From a virus: a DNA stretch of 64,000 bases. Every line of letters starts with the position of its first letter. The first letter of the stretch is position 1. The position numbers were made by a program, and so were the translations under genes. The DNA lies in the IMG/VR virus record IMGVR_UViG_3300031525_000001, positions 1 to 64,000 of that record; one strand, given 5' to 3'. The notes beneath the pieces are model-generated. The model was not told the origin of the DNA, searched no databases, and was given only the letters and a program-made list of their open reading frames with translations. Shown here one piece after another: positions 8,162-18,378 of the stretch.

Positions 8162-11100
8162 TGTCTTTTTCTACATACGATTGGCAAAAAACGTATCCAA
8201 CGGTTTGTTCGCGCACCCTCGATCCTTCCGGGAAGAACCTCGTAACCGTCGTTGGTATGCACGACCGTCAGATCACTGACGCCGACATCAACCTGATTCA
8301 GGACCTTCAGGATTACAAACGCCAGCGACTCCTCGACGATCAAGTCACATCGGGCTGTCTGACCTACACCCCATTTCAGTTTGCGCCTTTGGTCTCGAAC
8401 ACGTTCTATGTTCCGTCCTTCGATATCCTTTTCAACGGCGAAGTGATTACGATCCAAGGCAGCAACTCATCCGCCTTGACGCTCAACGCAGTATCGCCGC
8501 CCACCCCTCCGGTGTGGTCTCCGGGCACGCAGGAAGAGGACGCAAGACTCTACATCGCATTTGTCGAAGTCTGGTATCAATCGTTGAACCCGCAGACGGG
8601 GCAGGGATATTACACCGATCCGACCACGGGACTGCGGTACTTCTATCCGTATGGCGGGGTCAATCCCGTATCGACGAATGCTACGTTGGCGCAATTCCTC
8701 GACGATTCGGTCGATCCTTTCCAAGGGCTGTTCACCACGGAGCGTGCTCAGATTCAATGGCGTATTAGCGTTCAGCGGGTGGGGCTCAACTACGACTTCA
8801 CGCAGTTCCAGTTCGGCCTCGATCCGTCGTCGGCAACCCCCGCATTTCCAAACATTCCGATGGCGGTGTACCCGCAGGCGGGTCAATCGGCTCCCGTCAC
8901 CACGATTGGTGGAAACCCAGCCACATACACGAACATGGGTTCGCTCAACGGCGACACTGGCGTATGGCGTGCTGGCGACGGCAACGTGTTCAACTCACTC
9001 GGCACCATGGACGGCTACAGCTACGCTTTCCCACTTGCTGTCATCTTCGTGAAGAACTCGGGCAATTTCGACATCGTTAACAATTTTTGGGGCAGCGCGA
9101 ACGCCAACCCACCTTTCCCCATCACGTCAGGCACCAACGGCTTGCTTTCTTCGGGCATCTCGGGACGGTTCGACTCCCGTCTCGCCGATCAGATTTTCCA
9201 AGACAACGTGGTGGACACTCGCTCGACTATCAACCTCGCTGGTTACGACATGGACGCTCTCTGCCGTTACGGGTTTGGTGATCTGGTGCAAGGCGAAACT
9301 CAACTCGCGATCTCTCGTGGAGACGCGGCAGTTTCCCCAACCGTGGCGGAAAACGTCGGCTCACGGTTGAACTACTACGTTTCTGTGGCTCCCGCAGGCA
9401 TCATCAACACTAACACGATTGGTGCGTGGGACGGATTTTCAAACGGCTTCAGCAGTGACCTCCGCACCTTTACTTCGACCATAGCAATTTCGACCAGCAG
9501 CAAATCCCTCGGCAGCAACGGTACGCCGTGGGTCAGCGGACCACCTCAGGGGGATGCATTCACGATTACCCTACCCACCAGTTCGTCGGCGACTATTCAG
9601 TCCGTCGCCATAACCGCACTGGTGACCAACCCATCGACAAACACCATTTCACCCGCCGCTTTGTTGAAGGGGCAGGTAACAATCAATGGTTTGGGCTCCA
9701 AGTCGGTGACCGTACAGTTGACCGATCCGCTGAGTGGAACTGCGTTCGATCCCGGCGCGAACAACATCTACGCCACAATCGGGGTCCAATACCCCGCAGG
9801 TGGGAGCGGCCTTGTCCATGTTCCGTATGTGATCGATGGGGGTCAGTTGTTTGACGCCTCCACGGGGATCACGATGCCTGTGTATGGGGTTTCGGAGTAT
9901 GAAGTACAGTCATCGCAGCTTGCATTGCAGGCGTATCAAGTTTGGGCGCTCAACCCCGAGTATTCGGATACGGTTCTCGGCACTCGAATCTGGGTACAAA
10001 TCCCGGGCTCTTCGGGGATACCGCAGACGCTAGGCAGCCAAGTGTACACCCAGTTCATTATCCCTCGCCTTGATCTCAATGAGTCTGTGAACGGGCTGTA
10101 CGGCGTCACTGCGTGGGATTTATTGACGGGTGTGTCCTACCCTATTTCAAACCGCGTGATAAGCGGAAACAACTACGTTCTGACAATTCAGAAGGCAGTT
10201 TCCACGTCATCTACAGTGGTCGTCTCTTTCATCGCACAGAACACCGCTCAACTGGCCTACAATGCCCCAGTCAAGGGTGTCACTGAAATTGAGGAAACGG
10301 TTCTGTTTGGCAACTACAGCGGACCTTTCTTTACGATGGATCAACGTGTGCAGGTGGTTTCCAACACGTACAATAACTCGCTCACAAACCCCACCACCAC
10401 GATTGTCTTGGCGGCTCAACAGCCAGTCATTACGACTTTATCCACGGGGTGCAGCATCAAAGGCATTGCGGGAGACGATACCGGAACTCGATTCATCTGG
10501 GTTTCCGATGGTGCGACACCTACGCCCAACCTCACTGCTGTGAGTATTCCAGCGACCAACATCACCATCAACAACGGCGTCATCACCTTGATTGTTCCGG
10601 GTAATTACGCAACGTCTCAGTTCTTCTTCGTCGGATCAATTCTCCCCGCATTCGACCCCGCCTCAAGTCTGATCGTCGAGATGCACTACATCCCATATCA
10701 AGGCGAAGGTGTGTTGAACCGCGACTATGAATTCGTGCACGCCGAAGACAACGCCCTCATCACAACCAACGGTACGGGCGCTGCTCCTATCGTTGGGTTG
10801 CAGGATATCTACCCGTACAATCGCGAATTGCCGATTACGATCATGATGCCAGCACAACCGGGCTGGAGCGATGCTACGCTCGCCAACGCCGCGCTCGAAA
10901 CATTCTTCGATTCAAATTTCGTGGCGATGCGGGTGAACAACGTCGAGCACACGTTTTTGGCTCCGATGCACACCAATGACTTCATTCCGCCAATCAACAA
11001 GGATATCCGTAAGTCGGTGCGTTTCATAGCCGTATCCACTGGCGGTAGGGGATTCGCAACGGCAGTCCCACATCTGGGCTTTGCCATCGCCCCGCCGACC

Positions 11101-12063
11101 GCCCGCTCCGTGCTGGGCGTGAACTTACAGGCCACCACCGCCCCCATCACGCTGTATGTCAACAACGTCACGGGTCTCGACAGCAACAGCGGTCTCTCGT
11201 TGGCGACGGCGAAGCTGACAATTCTGTCCGCGATGAACGAATTACCGCCTGTCCTCAGCTTCCCATGCGTTATTGAGCTTGCGGATACGGGAGTGGCGTA
11301 CAACGTCACCAACATTCAAAGCGCAGGTGGGTTGGAAGAAATTACGCTTGGAGATGGTGTGAGCGAAAGTCTCTTCGCGTTCGCCTTGGCTAATCTGTCC
11401 CGCGTGATTCAGGGTGAGGGTCGTTTGGTTATCTCGATTCAATCGGGAGCGACAGATCAGGCGGTCATTGATGCTACGGGATTCGCGGGCACAGGGACAG
11501 GGCCGACGTATGCGTTCTACACCGATACGAGTCGCGTGATCTTTAACGGCATCCTGTTCAAGGGGTTCCAAGGCACTGCGATTAAGGCGAGAAACGCCGA
11601 TGTTCAATTTGTGAATTGCAGTTGGACGGACAACCTTCAAGCGGGGTCTTTTGAGGAAGCGTGTGGCGTGGTTATTGATGGAGGCACCATCACCATGAGT
11701 AACTCCGGCCTCGGTCAGATGATCGGTACGGGCGGAACAAGCATCAGTGCCACGGGTGTAAACCTCGCTATCGACCCGCTGGCTACGAGCATCGCTCCGT
11801 TTTTCGTTGTGGAACGTGGATCGAACTTGACGCTTCAAACACACAATACGACTGGGTTGCAGGAAAGCGGATTTCCAGTAGCGCCCCCATTTGCGATTGT
11901 GGCTCAGGCGGAATTGAACAGCAGCGTCACGGTCACGGCAGATTTTATAACTCAGGGAAGCTGCGTGCTTGAGGCGAACTCGGTTCTGGCTCAAACCGCA
12001 ACCATTTCGTTCCTCGGCGGCGTCGTAGAAGACGCTTCCTCGGAGATAGTAACGCAGTTATAA
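8161..12063 (+). CDS. Tail fibre/baseplate protein with C-terminal beta-helix
   Basis: 1300 aa. The N-terminus (MHDRQITDADINLIQDLQ ... DDQVTSGCL) resembles the start of DUF4815-like baseplate/fibre attachment proteins, in which an early 'NxxQ' helix precedes a strand-rich body. The body is Ser/Thr/Asn/Gly-rich. From about residue 990 the motif LYVNNVTGLDSNSGLSLATA followed by repeated V-I-D-A, VIFNGILFKGF and VQFVNCSW strands marks a right-handed parallel beta-helix of the pectin-lyase type, common in phage tailspikes that bind or cut polysaccharide. Catalytic residues cannot be assigned. It is likely a receptor-binding or depolymerase-like appendage. Confidence 0.65.
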   Translation: MSFSTYDWQKTYPTVCSRTLDPSGKNLVTVVGMHDRQITDADINLIQDLQDYKRQRLLDDQVTSGCLTYTPFQFAPLVSNTFYVPSFDILFNGEVITIQGSNSSALTLNAVSPPTPPVWSPGTQEEDARLYIAFVEVWYQSLNPQTGQGYYTDPTTGLRYFYPYGGVNPVSTNATLAQFLDDSVDPFQGLFTTERAQIQWRISVQRVGLNYDFTQFQFGLDPSSATPAFPNIPMAVYPQAGQSAPVTTIGGNPATYTNMGSLNGDTGVWRAGDGNVFNSLGTMDGYSYAFPLAVIFVKNSGNFDIVNNFWGSANANPPFPITSGTNGLLSSGISGRFDSRLADQIFQDNVVDTRSTINLAGYDMDALCRYGFGDLVQGETQLAISRGDAAVSPTVAENVGSRLNYYVSVAPAGIINTNTIGAWDGFSNGFSSDLRTFTSTIAISTSSKSLGSNGTPWVSGPPQGDAFTITLPTSSSATIQSVAITALVTNPSTNTISPAALLKGQVTINGLGSKSVTVQLTDPLSGTAFDPGANNIYATIGVQYPAGGSGLVHVPYVIDGGQLFDASTGITMPVYGVSEYEVQSSQLALQAYQVWALNPEYSDTVLGTRIWVQIPGSSGIPQTLGSQVYTQFIIPRLDLNESVNGLYGVTAWDLLTGVSYPISNRVISGNNYVLTIQKAVSTSSTVVVSFIAQNTAQLAYNAPVKGVTEIEETVLFGNYSGPFFTMDQRVQVVSNTYNNSLTNPTTTIVLAAQQPVITTLSTGCSIKGIAGDDTGTRFIWVSDGATPTPNLTAVSIPATNITINNGVITLIVPGNYATSQFFFVGSILPAFDPASSLIVEMHYIPYQGEGVLNRDYEFVHAEDNALITTNGTGAAPIVGLQDIYPYNRELPITIMMPAQPGWSDATLANAALETFFDSNFVAMRVNNVEHTFLAPMHTNDFIPPINKDIRKSVRFIAVSTGGRGFATAVPHLGFAIAPPTARSVLGVNLQATTAPITLYVNNVTGLDSNSGLSLATAKLTILSAMNELPPVLSFPCVIELADTGVAYNVTNIQSAGGLEEITLGDGVSESLFAFALANLSRVIQGEGRLVISIQSGATDQAVIDATGFAGTGTGPTYAFYTDTSRVIFNGILFKGFQGTAIKARNADVQFVNCSWTDNLQAGSFEEACGVVIDGGTITMSNSGLGQMIGTGGTSISATGVNLAIDPLATSIAPFFVVERGSNLTLQTHNTTGLQESGFPVAPPFAIVAQAELNSSVTVTADFITQGSCVLEANSVLAQTATISFLGGVVEDASSEIVTQL

Positions 12064-12072
12064 GGATCAAAA

Positions 12073-15000
12073 ATGCTTAATCCTCCAAATCTCGGTTTTG
12101 TGGGCTCAACGTCAGCGACGATTGACAACAACAACGTCCTGACCGTTAACTGGTTGCCGCCTGCTGGTCCCGCCTACACGGGCTGGGAAATCATTCTCAA
12201 CGGGCTTCCCGCCGCCTCCATACCCGCACCAAACCCGTACACAGGTACGCCACGGTTTTACACGACCCAACTGTCCACAGGCTCGTATCGGATGGACATG
12301 CAGACCAACCTCGCGGGCAGTCCGCCCGCGTCATTCGATTGGGAAGTGTACAATACCCCCGTCCCCAACATCTGGAACAATGTTTCTTCGCTGACACCAT
12401 CCGGGCTCGCTTTCCCCGACGCCATCGTTTCAGCAGACGTTGTATTCAGTAGCACCACGCTTCAACTCGGACAGCCTCTAACGCTCCAGCTTGCACCCGC
12501 GTATGTGAACGCCGACCAGTGGCAGGTTCTCTGGCCTGATGGTTCAAGCACGGGGTGGTTGCCGCTCTCCGCGTCACTTTTGACCAAGCAGTTTTCGATC
12601 TCGGGTCCGCTGGACGTTGTAATCCAGACCCGCAAGTTGTACAACTCGTCCATCTATAGTCCGTCCGTTGTTTTGATGCGTCAGCTTACGGTGGGGATAT
12701 TCGTGGTCGATCAGCAGTTCACGGGAACAACCACAACCTCGACCTCCTTGACAGGCACGTTGGGCATCGGTGGTCAGCAAGGATTCGAGATTACAGGCGC
12801 TACGGGCGTGGCGTCAACCGCCAACCCTTGGGAAGTGATCGCTCGTTTCCTCGTGCGCGATACGCTGACCAACGAAATCAAGCTTGGAATCGCAACGACT
12901 CGTTTCTCCAACGCCTCGTCCCTGCTTGGCACGATGGGTATCGACGTATTCCCCATCGAAGGCCGTCCGAAGTCCAAGGAATTGATCGTACCCGTCTATG
13001 AGAACAGTTTCAACGCTCTCACGTCTTCGATCCCCGTGACTATCACGACGACGCAATTACCGACGACCATTTACGTCGGTAAGGCGATGCAGGAATTCCA
13101 GATGGCGGCATCAGGCGGCACCCCGCCGTATGCTTGGTACACGGATGGTTTACCCGCAGGTTTGAAGCTGAGCATCAACGGCGTATTGAGTGGGACCCCG
13201 CTGGCCTTGGGGACCTACTCCATCAACTTCGCCGTACAGGATTCCAGCGTGCCGTTCTTCATCGCTGAAGCGGCATTCTCCATCACGGTAAGCACCGATC
13301 TGCTGGTCGAGATCGCATTAGGTCAGACTGACGCCAAGGGCAACGTACTGACGCAATTGGGAACTTCGCTCGGCATTGCACAAGTTGGTACGCCGTACTC
13401 AGTGCAAATGGAGGTGGGAAATGTCAATCCCGCCAACCCCATTCCGGGAGGCTTGCCGCCGTATACGTGGAGCATCCCAGCAGGCAACCTGCCTATCGGT
13501 CTCAGCATCAACCCCAACACTGGGCTGATTTCAGGCACCCCAAGCACGTACAATTCGACTTCCGATTTCACCAAGACGTTCTCGGCAGTTGTTCAGGTGA
13601 CGGATGCTATCGGTGCCATCGCCACACAGACGTACACGATGACGTTGGTGCCCCAAGCATTGCAATTCGGTTCTCTCGATCAACCAACCATCTACGCGGG
13701 GCAGCAATTCGGGATGATGGTTCCAGTTTTCGGTGGAGTATTCCCCTACACGTTTCTGGGCTTGGCCCCTTTCGGCAACAGCAGCTATTACGGACCAGCT
13801 ACTCTCGTAGACGGGCAGATTGAGTTTGATGTAAACTTCCCCACGGCGGGCTCGTACTCATTCATACTCGTACTTCGTGACAGCGCATCGCCCAACACGA
13901 TGATCTCAACGCAGTTCACCATCACTGTTGAGCCCGCGATCAGCGATCCCATCCTTGTCCCCGCCTTCGTGGATCACGTGTGGAACTTTGCAGACACGTT
14001 CAAAGCAACTCCGTTCGCCATAACAGGAAACCTCGCAGGATTCACCCTTGGTGGGACCTACGTCAGCTTGGGTTCCGTCGCTCCCACAGTCGTAAACAAC
14101 CCGTCGCCTTCGCCTGCCGCTTTGTACACGGATACATTAGGATTTTGCAGTGGCGGCGGCGACAATGCCTACGCGGGTTTGACTTTCATTGTTTCGGGAT
14201 TTCAGAACGCCGCAAATAACGGCACGTTTTTGTGCTTCTCGTCCACTGCGAACTCGTTAACCCTGCTGAACGCGACACCCGTAGCGGAAACCGTACCCGT
14301 GCTCGGTTACATCTCTTCGCTCACCCAAGCCTTTCCTACACCTCTTCCAGCGGGCTCCACGGGTACGCTTTCGAGCCCTGTCGCTCCGTTTGCGCCAACA
14401 ACGACATATACATTCGCCACAAGTCAGCCGAGTGCGGCGAAAAATGCCCTCATCGGACAACAGTTCACTGTTTCGGGCTTTAATCAGTCCGTCAATAACG
14501 GCACGTTCTACTGCGTAGACTCTACGCATTTGCAGTTGATACTGAGCAATCCGAATGGCACGACCGCAACCGCCCCCAGCGGTACGTACTCGCTAGTTTC
14601 AGCAATCAGCGGGTCTGCCTCGGGGTCTATCGTTACTACGGAGTTGGGCACAGCGGCAACTTACGCCATCCTCGCTGCGGCTGTCGTCTCGTCCGCTACC
14701 ATAGCTAACGTTGCTGGCGGCAATGTAGGTTCAGTCCCGACCAACACGATAACGGGCACTTTCAATTACACCCCACCCGCACAGCAAGTCGTCGCCGTCG
14801 CACAGAACCAGACAGACTTGACTGCGGCATTCGTGTTCTTCAATGGCTTGACCTCGACGGCGATCAGCGCATCCTACGCTACACACACTTTTACCGCAAC
14901 CCCAACGGGTTACAACGGCGGACCCGGCTTCGTCGGCTTTGCTTCCAGCACGCTGCTCTTCACGGGCGGCACGATTACGCTTGACGGTGCTGGACTCACA

Positions 15001-18000
15001 AACCCAGTGTTCGTCTTCCAAGTTGGTTCGGCTTTGAATGTCACGACCGCCGCAACCACCATCGCTTTGATTAACGGCGCTACGGCCGCGAACGTGGTTT
15101 GGGTGGTTGGCAGCGCAGCGACTTTCGATGCTCACGACCATGTATGGGCCGGGAACATTCTCGCAACTTCCGCCATTACGCTGAACAGCATCTCCCTCAT
15201 GACCTTAAACGGTCGTGCCCTCGTCACCACGGGTCCAGTCACTATTTCCGGCACCGTCACCATCACAGCATCGGCTGGAAGTGGCTCCCCCTCGACCACA
15301 ATTTACACCGCCGCGCCATTTACGTTCCCCGCTCTTACGGTCGGCAGCCCCATTACAGTGAGCGGATTTGACTATCTTGGAAACGATGGCACCTTTGCCG
15401 TTGTGTCCAACACGTCGAGCCAATTGATTTTGGAGAATTCCAACGGCTCACCCACCATCGACTACGCCGCTGGCAGCCCCCCGTCCGCCACAGCTACTCA
15501 AGGAGCGGTAGCTGCACAACTGGCAGCAAAGGCGTTGCAAGTGCAGGCGGGCGCTGTTCTGTCGGACGGCATCGTGGTTGCTATCGATCCAGTGATTCCA
15601 GAAGTAGAAATCAGCGGACCTCCATCGGGTGTTTATGGCAACGTACAGTACATGTTGCCTCTCCTGCTCCAGTTGCAGGGTATCACCGAAGCTACAGCAT
15701 CACAGGCATACACGATATTGACGCATGATGATGCGGCGTCTCTTGGTTGGGTGCCGGGTGTGGACATCGGTACGATAAACACGAACACACGCCCCTACAT
15801 CATTGGAGAAGTGGTCGGCCTGAATCCGCGTCAACCGTATTACAATTCTCCTTTCGTCCCCTCGATCACTCCAACGAGTCCCGTACCAAGCGATGCTCCG
15901 TGGATCGCCACGGTGCCCGCCACGGTGCAGGGCGTGACCAATACGCTACCGCCCGGTCTTTCGCTCGATGCACACACGGGGTTAATCTACGGAACGCTTA
16001 CAGGCACGGTGAGCGCAAGTTTCACCAGCGTCATCCAGTACGTGGGTACTTCGGGCACAATTCATGGCACAGTGACAATCGCTTGGAACACCGTAGCGAG
16101 TGCTTTTTCGCCGATTGACAATATCCAAGACAGCGTGTCGCTTGGTACGGCGCTGACAAACACCAGCTACATCACTGTACCCGCCAGCGTTACGCCGATC
16201 TCGGCGTCTGTTTACTACGCAAGGGGGTCTTCTTCGGGGACACTTCCTGCGGGTCTGACCCTAGACTCCACCCCAACGGGTCAAAATTTCTACATCACAG
16301 GTACACCTACAGAGAGTGGGTACTTTGACGTTTGGTTCCAAATAGTCGCGAGCACAGGCACGGCATATTTGTATCACCGTCTCTCTATCGACTTTGCCGC
16401 CCCACTGACGATTGTTACTACGCTATTGCCGCCATTCAGTGATTCGATCTATTCGTACCCATTGCAGGGCTTCGGCGGATTCCCACCCTACACGACGCCG
16501 AACGGCTGGACGGCTACGGGCTTGCCTCCGGGATTCGTGCTGAATCAAAACACAGGCGTATTGAGTGCTCCCGCTTTCGCGTGGGAAGGACCCCCAACCA
16601 ACTATGTTTCGGGCACAACCGCCATTCCCATTACGGTCACGCTGGCCGATACTCGCGGTGCAGGCTCCTCCGTCTCTGCAATACTGACGTTGAATTACAA
16701 CAGCAGTTTGCGAATCGTGACAGGTCCCACTCCAAACATCCTCGGCGTGGGCATAGCGACTGTTACCGACGATCCTAACGGTTATTCGTTCCAGATGCAG
16801 GCTGCGGGCGGCACGCCTTTCGGTGGTCCTAATCCGTACACATGGGCTGAAGTCGGTGCATTACCAACGGGTATCACGTTTAACACCAGCACGGGCGTGT
16901 TTTCAGGCACTTATTCAGGCGCTACGGGGTTGAATTTCCCCATCACCGTCACCGCGACGGATAGTGTCGCGGGCTCAACAGGCCCCGTGTCGTTCACCAT
17001 ACAGACAGTCAGCGTTTTGACGGGAGCTATCAACGACAGTGGAGTAGGCATTGTGCCGCGTGGCGAAGTGTACCAAGGAACGCTCGTGGCGACGTTGTGC
17101 ATGACCCCACCGATACAGTGGCAGGTTGCGCCAACCTCGGGTTACCCAGACCTCCTCCCCGCAGGCCTGTCGCTACAGGTTAACGGTATAGGAGCAACGG
17201 CAACAATTGCGGGTACATATTCAGGCGGTCCCTTGACTGGTGCGTCTGGAGCCCACCCTTGGCAGGTCAGAATACTTGCAGTCGATAGTCTCGGTGACAC
17301 AGCAGAAATCATTGTACCGTTCACCACGGGCACAGACTTGACCATCGTCGGGTGGGATTACGCTGATCCGCTCTTGCACATTGGCATCCAGCCGTTCCCG
17401 CTGCCCAACGCCGTTATCGGAGCCACTTACTACAACGGGAGTGCCTCAGGTATTCAACTCGTCGCAACTGGCGGTGTACCGATAGGTGTGTTGCCGAACG
17501 GGTACAATCAGTACAGTTGGACATCCGTAAACTTCCCGCTCCATGGAATTTCGCTCTCGTCGGCGGGCGTACTCACGGGTTCAGCCAATACTCAATTCAG
17601 TCAAAGTGTCACTTTCGTGGTAGCGGACACCCTCACGCCGCCTAACACAGCCTCGGTCACTACGACGTTTGCTTCGCAGACATCGGCGCTGACCATCACC
17701 ACGGTGTCTTTGCCTGCCATCACAGCGGGAGTTGCGTACTCAGCCCCGTTGACAGAAACAGGGGCATTAGGAACTCCAACGTGGTCTATTGTGGGTGGGG
17801 CTCTACCTTCGGGGCTTTCGTTGTCGTCCACGACAGGCGCGACAGTTAACATCGTAGGCACCACAATTCAAATTGGGCTTCCTCCCGTCACGTTCCGCGT
17901 GACAGACGTGGGTGGGCCCAACAATGGCGCATATTTCGACAGAACTTTCCCTCTTACAGTCGCCTCGGGATTGGTACTGCATACTGGGATCGATTACACA

Positions 18001-18369
18001 GATTCGACTTCGTACAACATCCTCGGATACGTGGACAAAGGGAACGTGGTTTCTATCTCACCACGCACAAATCTGTCGTTCTACGTAATTGGGACGAACG
18101 TGATTACCACAAACCCAGCTTTACTCGGAATAATCGTCAGCGGGGGATTCACCGTTGGAACTGTGACCATCTCTGGCGGCGTGGCAAAAATCCCGTTGAC
18201 TGGGCCGTTCGCGTCGGGCAGTCTCGGAAACAACACCTTGTCCATTTCGGTGACGGATTCTGGTGTTACGGCTACGAAGACTTTTACATGGGTGGTCTAC
18301 GATGACGGGGCGCTGCGGCTGGCACCGCAGACGGGTTCGTTCCCAGTCAAGCTGACTACACCGAACTAA
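12073..18369 (+). CDS. Giant tail adhesin: Ig-like repeats plus DUF3494 domain
   Basis: 2098 aa, AAGGATC RBS. Many repeats follow the He_PIG (putative Ig) pattern 'G-x-PPY-x-W ... LP-x-GL-x-L ... G-x-L-x-GTP', for example GTPPYAWYTDGLPAGLKL, GLPPYTWSIPAG and PTGITFNTSTGVFSGT. Embedded at about residues 857-1065 (14641-15266) is a DUF3494-type beta-solenoid: ELGTAATYAILAAA, then NPVFVFQVGSALN, NVVWVVGSAATF, GNILATSAITL and NGRALVTTGPVTI, in the order known from ice-binding proteins and related adhesins. Weak Gly/Asn-rich 'FTVSGF-NNGTF' repeats surround it. It is probably a long fibre for host or surface adhesion. Ice binding itself is not implied. Confidence 0.7.
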   Translation: MLNPPNLGFVGSTSATIDNNNVLTVNWLPPAGPAYTGWEIILNGLPAASIPAPNPYTGTPRFYTTQLSTGSYRMDMQTNLAGSPPASFDWEVYNTPVPNIWNNVSSLTPSGLAFPDAIVSADVVFSSTTLQLGQPLTLQLAPAYVNADQWQVLWPDGSSTGWLPLSASLLTKQFSISGPLDVVIQTRKLYNSSIYSPSVVLMRQLTVGIFVVDQQFTGTTTTSTSLTGTLGIGGQQGFEITGATGVASTANPWEVIARFLVRDTLTNEIKLGIATTRFSNASSLLGTMGIDVFPIEGRPKSKELIVPVYENSFNALTSSIPVTITTTQLPTTIYVGKAMQEFQMAASGGTPPYAWYTDGLPAGLKLSINGVLSGTPLALGTYSINFAVQDSSVPFFIAEAAFSITVSTDLLVEIALGQTDAKGNVLTQLGTSLGIAQVGTPYSVQMEVGNVNPANPIPGGLPPYTWSIPAGNLPIGLSINPNTGLISGTPSTYNSTSDFTKTFSAVVQVTDAIGAIATQTYTMTLVPQALQFGSLDQPTIYAGQQFGMMVPVFGGVFPYTFLGLAPFGNSSYYGPATLVDGQIEFDVNFPTAGSYSFILVLRDSASPNTMISTQFTITVEPAISDPILVPAFVDHVWNFADTFKATPFAITGNLAGFTLGGTYVSLGSVAPTVVNNPSPSPAALYTDTLGFCSGGGDNAYAGLTFIVSGFQNAANNGTFLCFSSTANSLTLLNATPVAETVPVLGYISSLTQAFPTPLPAGSTGTLSSPVAPFAPTTTYTFATSQPSAAKNALIGQQFTVSGFNQSVNNGTFYCVDSTHLQLILSNPNGTTATAPSGTYSLVSAISGSASGSIVTTELGTAATYAILAAAVVSSATIANVAGGNVGSVPTNTITGTFNYTPPAQQVVAVAQNQTDLTAAFVFFNGLTSTAISASYATHTFTATPTGYNGGPGFVGFASSTLLFTGGTITLDGAGLTNPVFVFQVGSALNVTTAATTIALINGATAANVVWVVGSAATFDAHDHVWAGNILATSAITLNSISLMTLNGRALVTTGPVTISGTVTITASAGSGSPSTTIYTAAPFTFPALTVGSPITVSGFDYLGNDGTFAVVSNTSSQLILENSNGSPTIDYAAGSPPSATATQGAVAAQLAAKALQVQAGAVLSDGIVVAIDPVIPEVEISGPPSGVYGNVQYMLPLLLQLQGITEATASQAYTILTHDDAASLGWVPGVDIGTINTNTRPYIIGEVVGLNPRQPYYNSPFVPSITPTSPVPSDAPWIATVPATVQGVTNTLPPGLSLDAHTGLIYGTLTGTVSASFTSVIQYVGTSGTIHGTVTIAWNTVASAFSPIDNIQDSVSLGTALTNTSYITVPASVTPISASVYYARGSSSGTLPAGLTLDSTPTGQNFYITGTPTESGYFDVWFQIVASTGTAYLYHRLSIDFAAPLTIVTTLLPPFSDSIYSYPLQGFGGFPPYTTPNGWTATGLPPGFVLNQNTGVLSAPAFAWEGPPTNYVSGTTAIPITVTLADTRGAGSSVSAILTLNYNSSLRIVTGPTPNILGVGIATVTDDPNGYSFQMQAAGGTPFGGPNPYTWAEVGALPTGITFNTSTGVFSGTYSGATGLNFPITVTATDSVAGSTGPVSFTIQTVSVLTGAINDSGVGIVPRGEVYQGTLVATLCMTPPIQWQVAPTSGYPDLLPAGLSLQVNGIGATATIAGTYSGGPLTGASGAHPWQVRILAVDSLGDTAEIIVPFTTGTDLTIVGWDYADPLLHIGIQPFPLPNAVIGATYYNGSASGIQLVATGGVPIGVLPNGYNQYSWTSVNFPLHGISLSSAGVLTGSANTQFSQSVTFVVADTLTPPNTASVTTTFASQTSALTITTVSLPAITAGVAYSAPLTETGALGTPTWSIVGGALPSGLSLSSTTGATVNIVGTTIQIGLPPVTFRVTDVGGPNNGAYFDRTFPLTVASGLVLHTGIDYTDSTSYNILGYVDKGNVVSISPRTNLSFYVIGTNVITTNPALLGIIVSGGFTVGTVTISGGVAKIPLTGPFASGSLGNNTLSISVTDSGVTATKTFTWVVYDDGALRLAPQTGSFPVKLTTPN

Positions 18370-18378
18370 GGAAAACGA

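Noticed and set aside
11242-11994. Long reverse open frame inside the beta-helix gene
   Set aside because: Shadow of a strongly coding + frame; no RBS, low-quality Arg/His-rich translation, no motif. The same applies to long reverse frames at 26329-27243, 33906-34628, 37690-38844 and 50844-51644.
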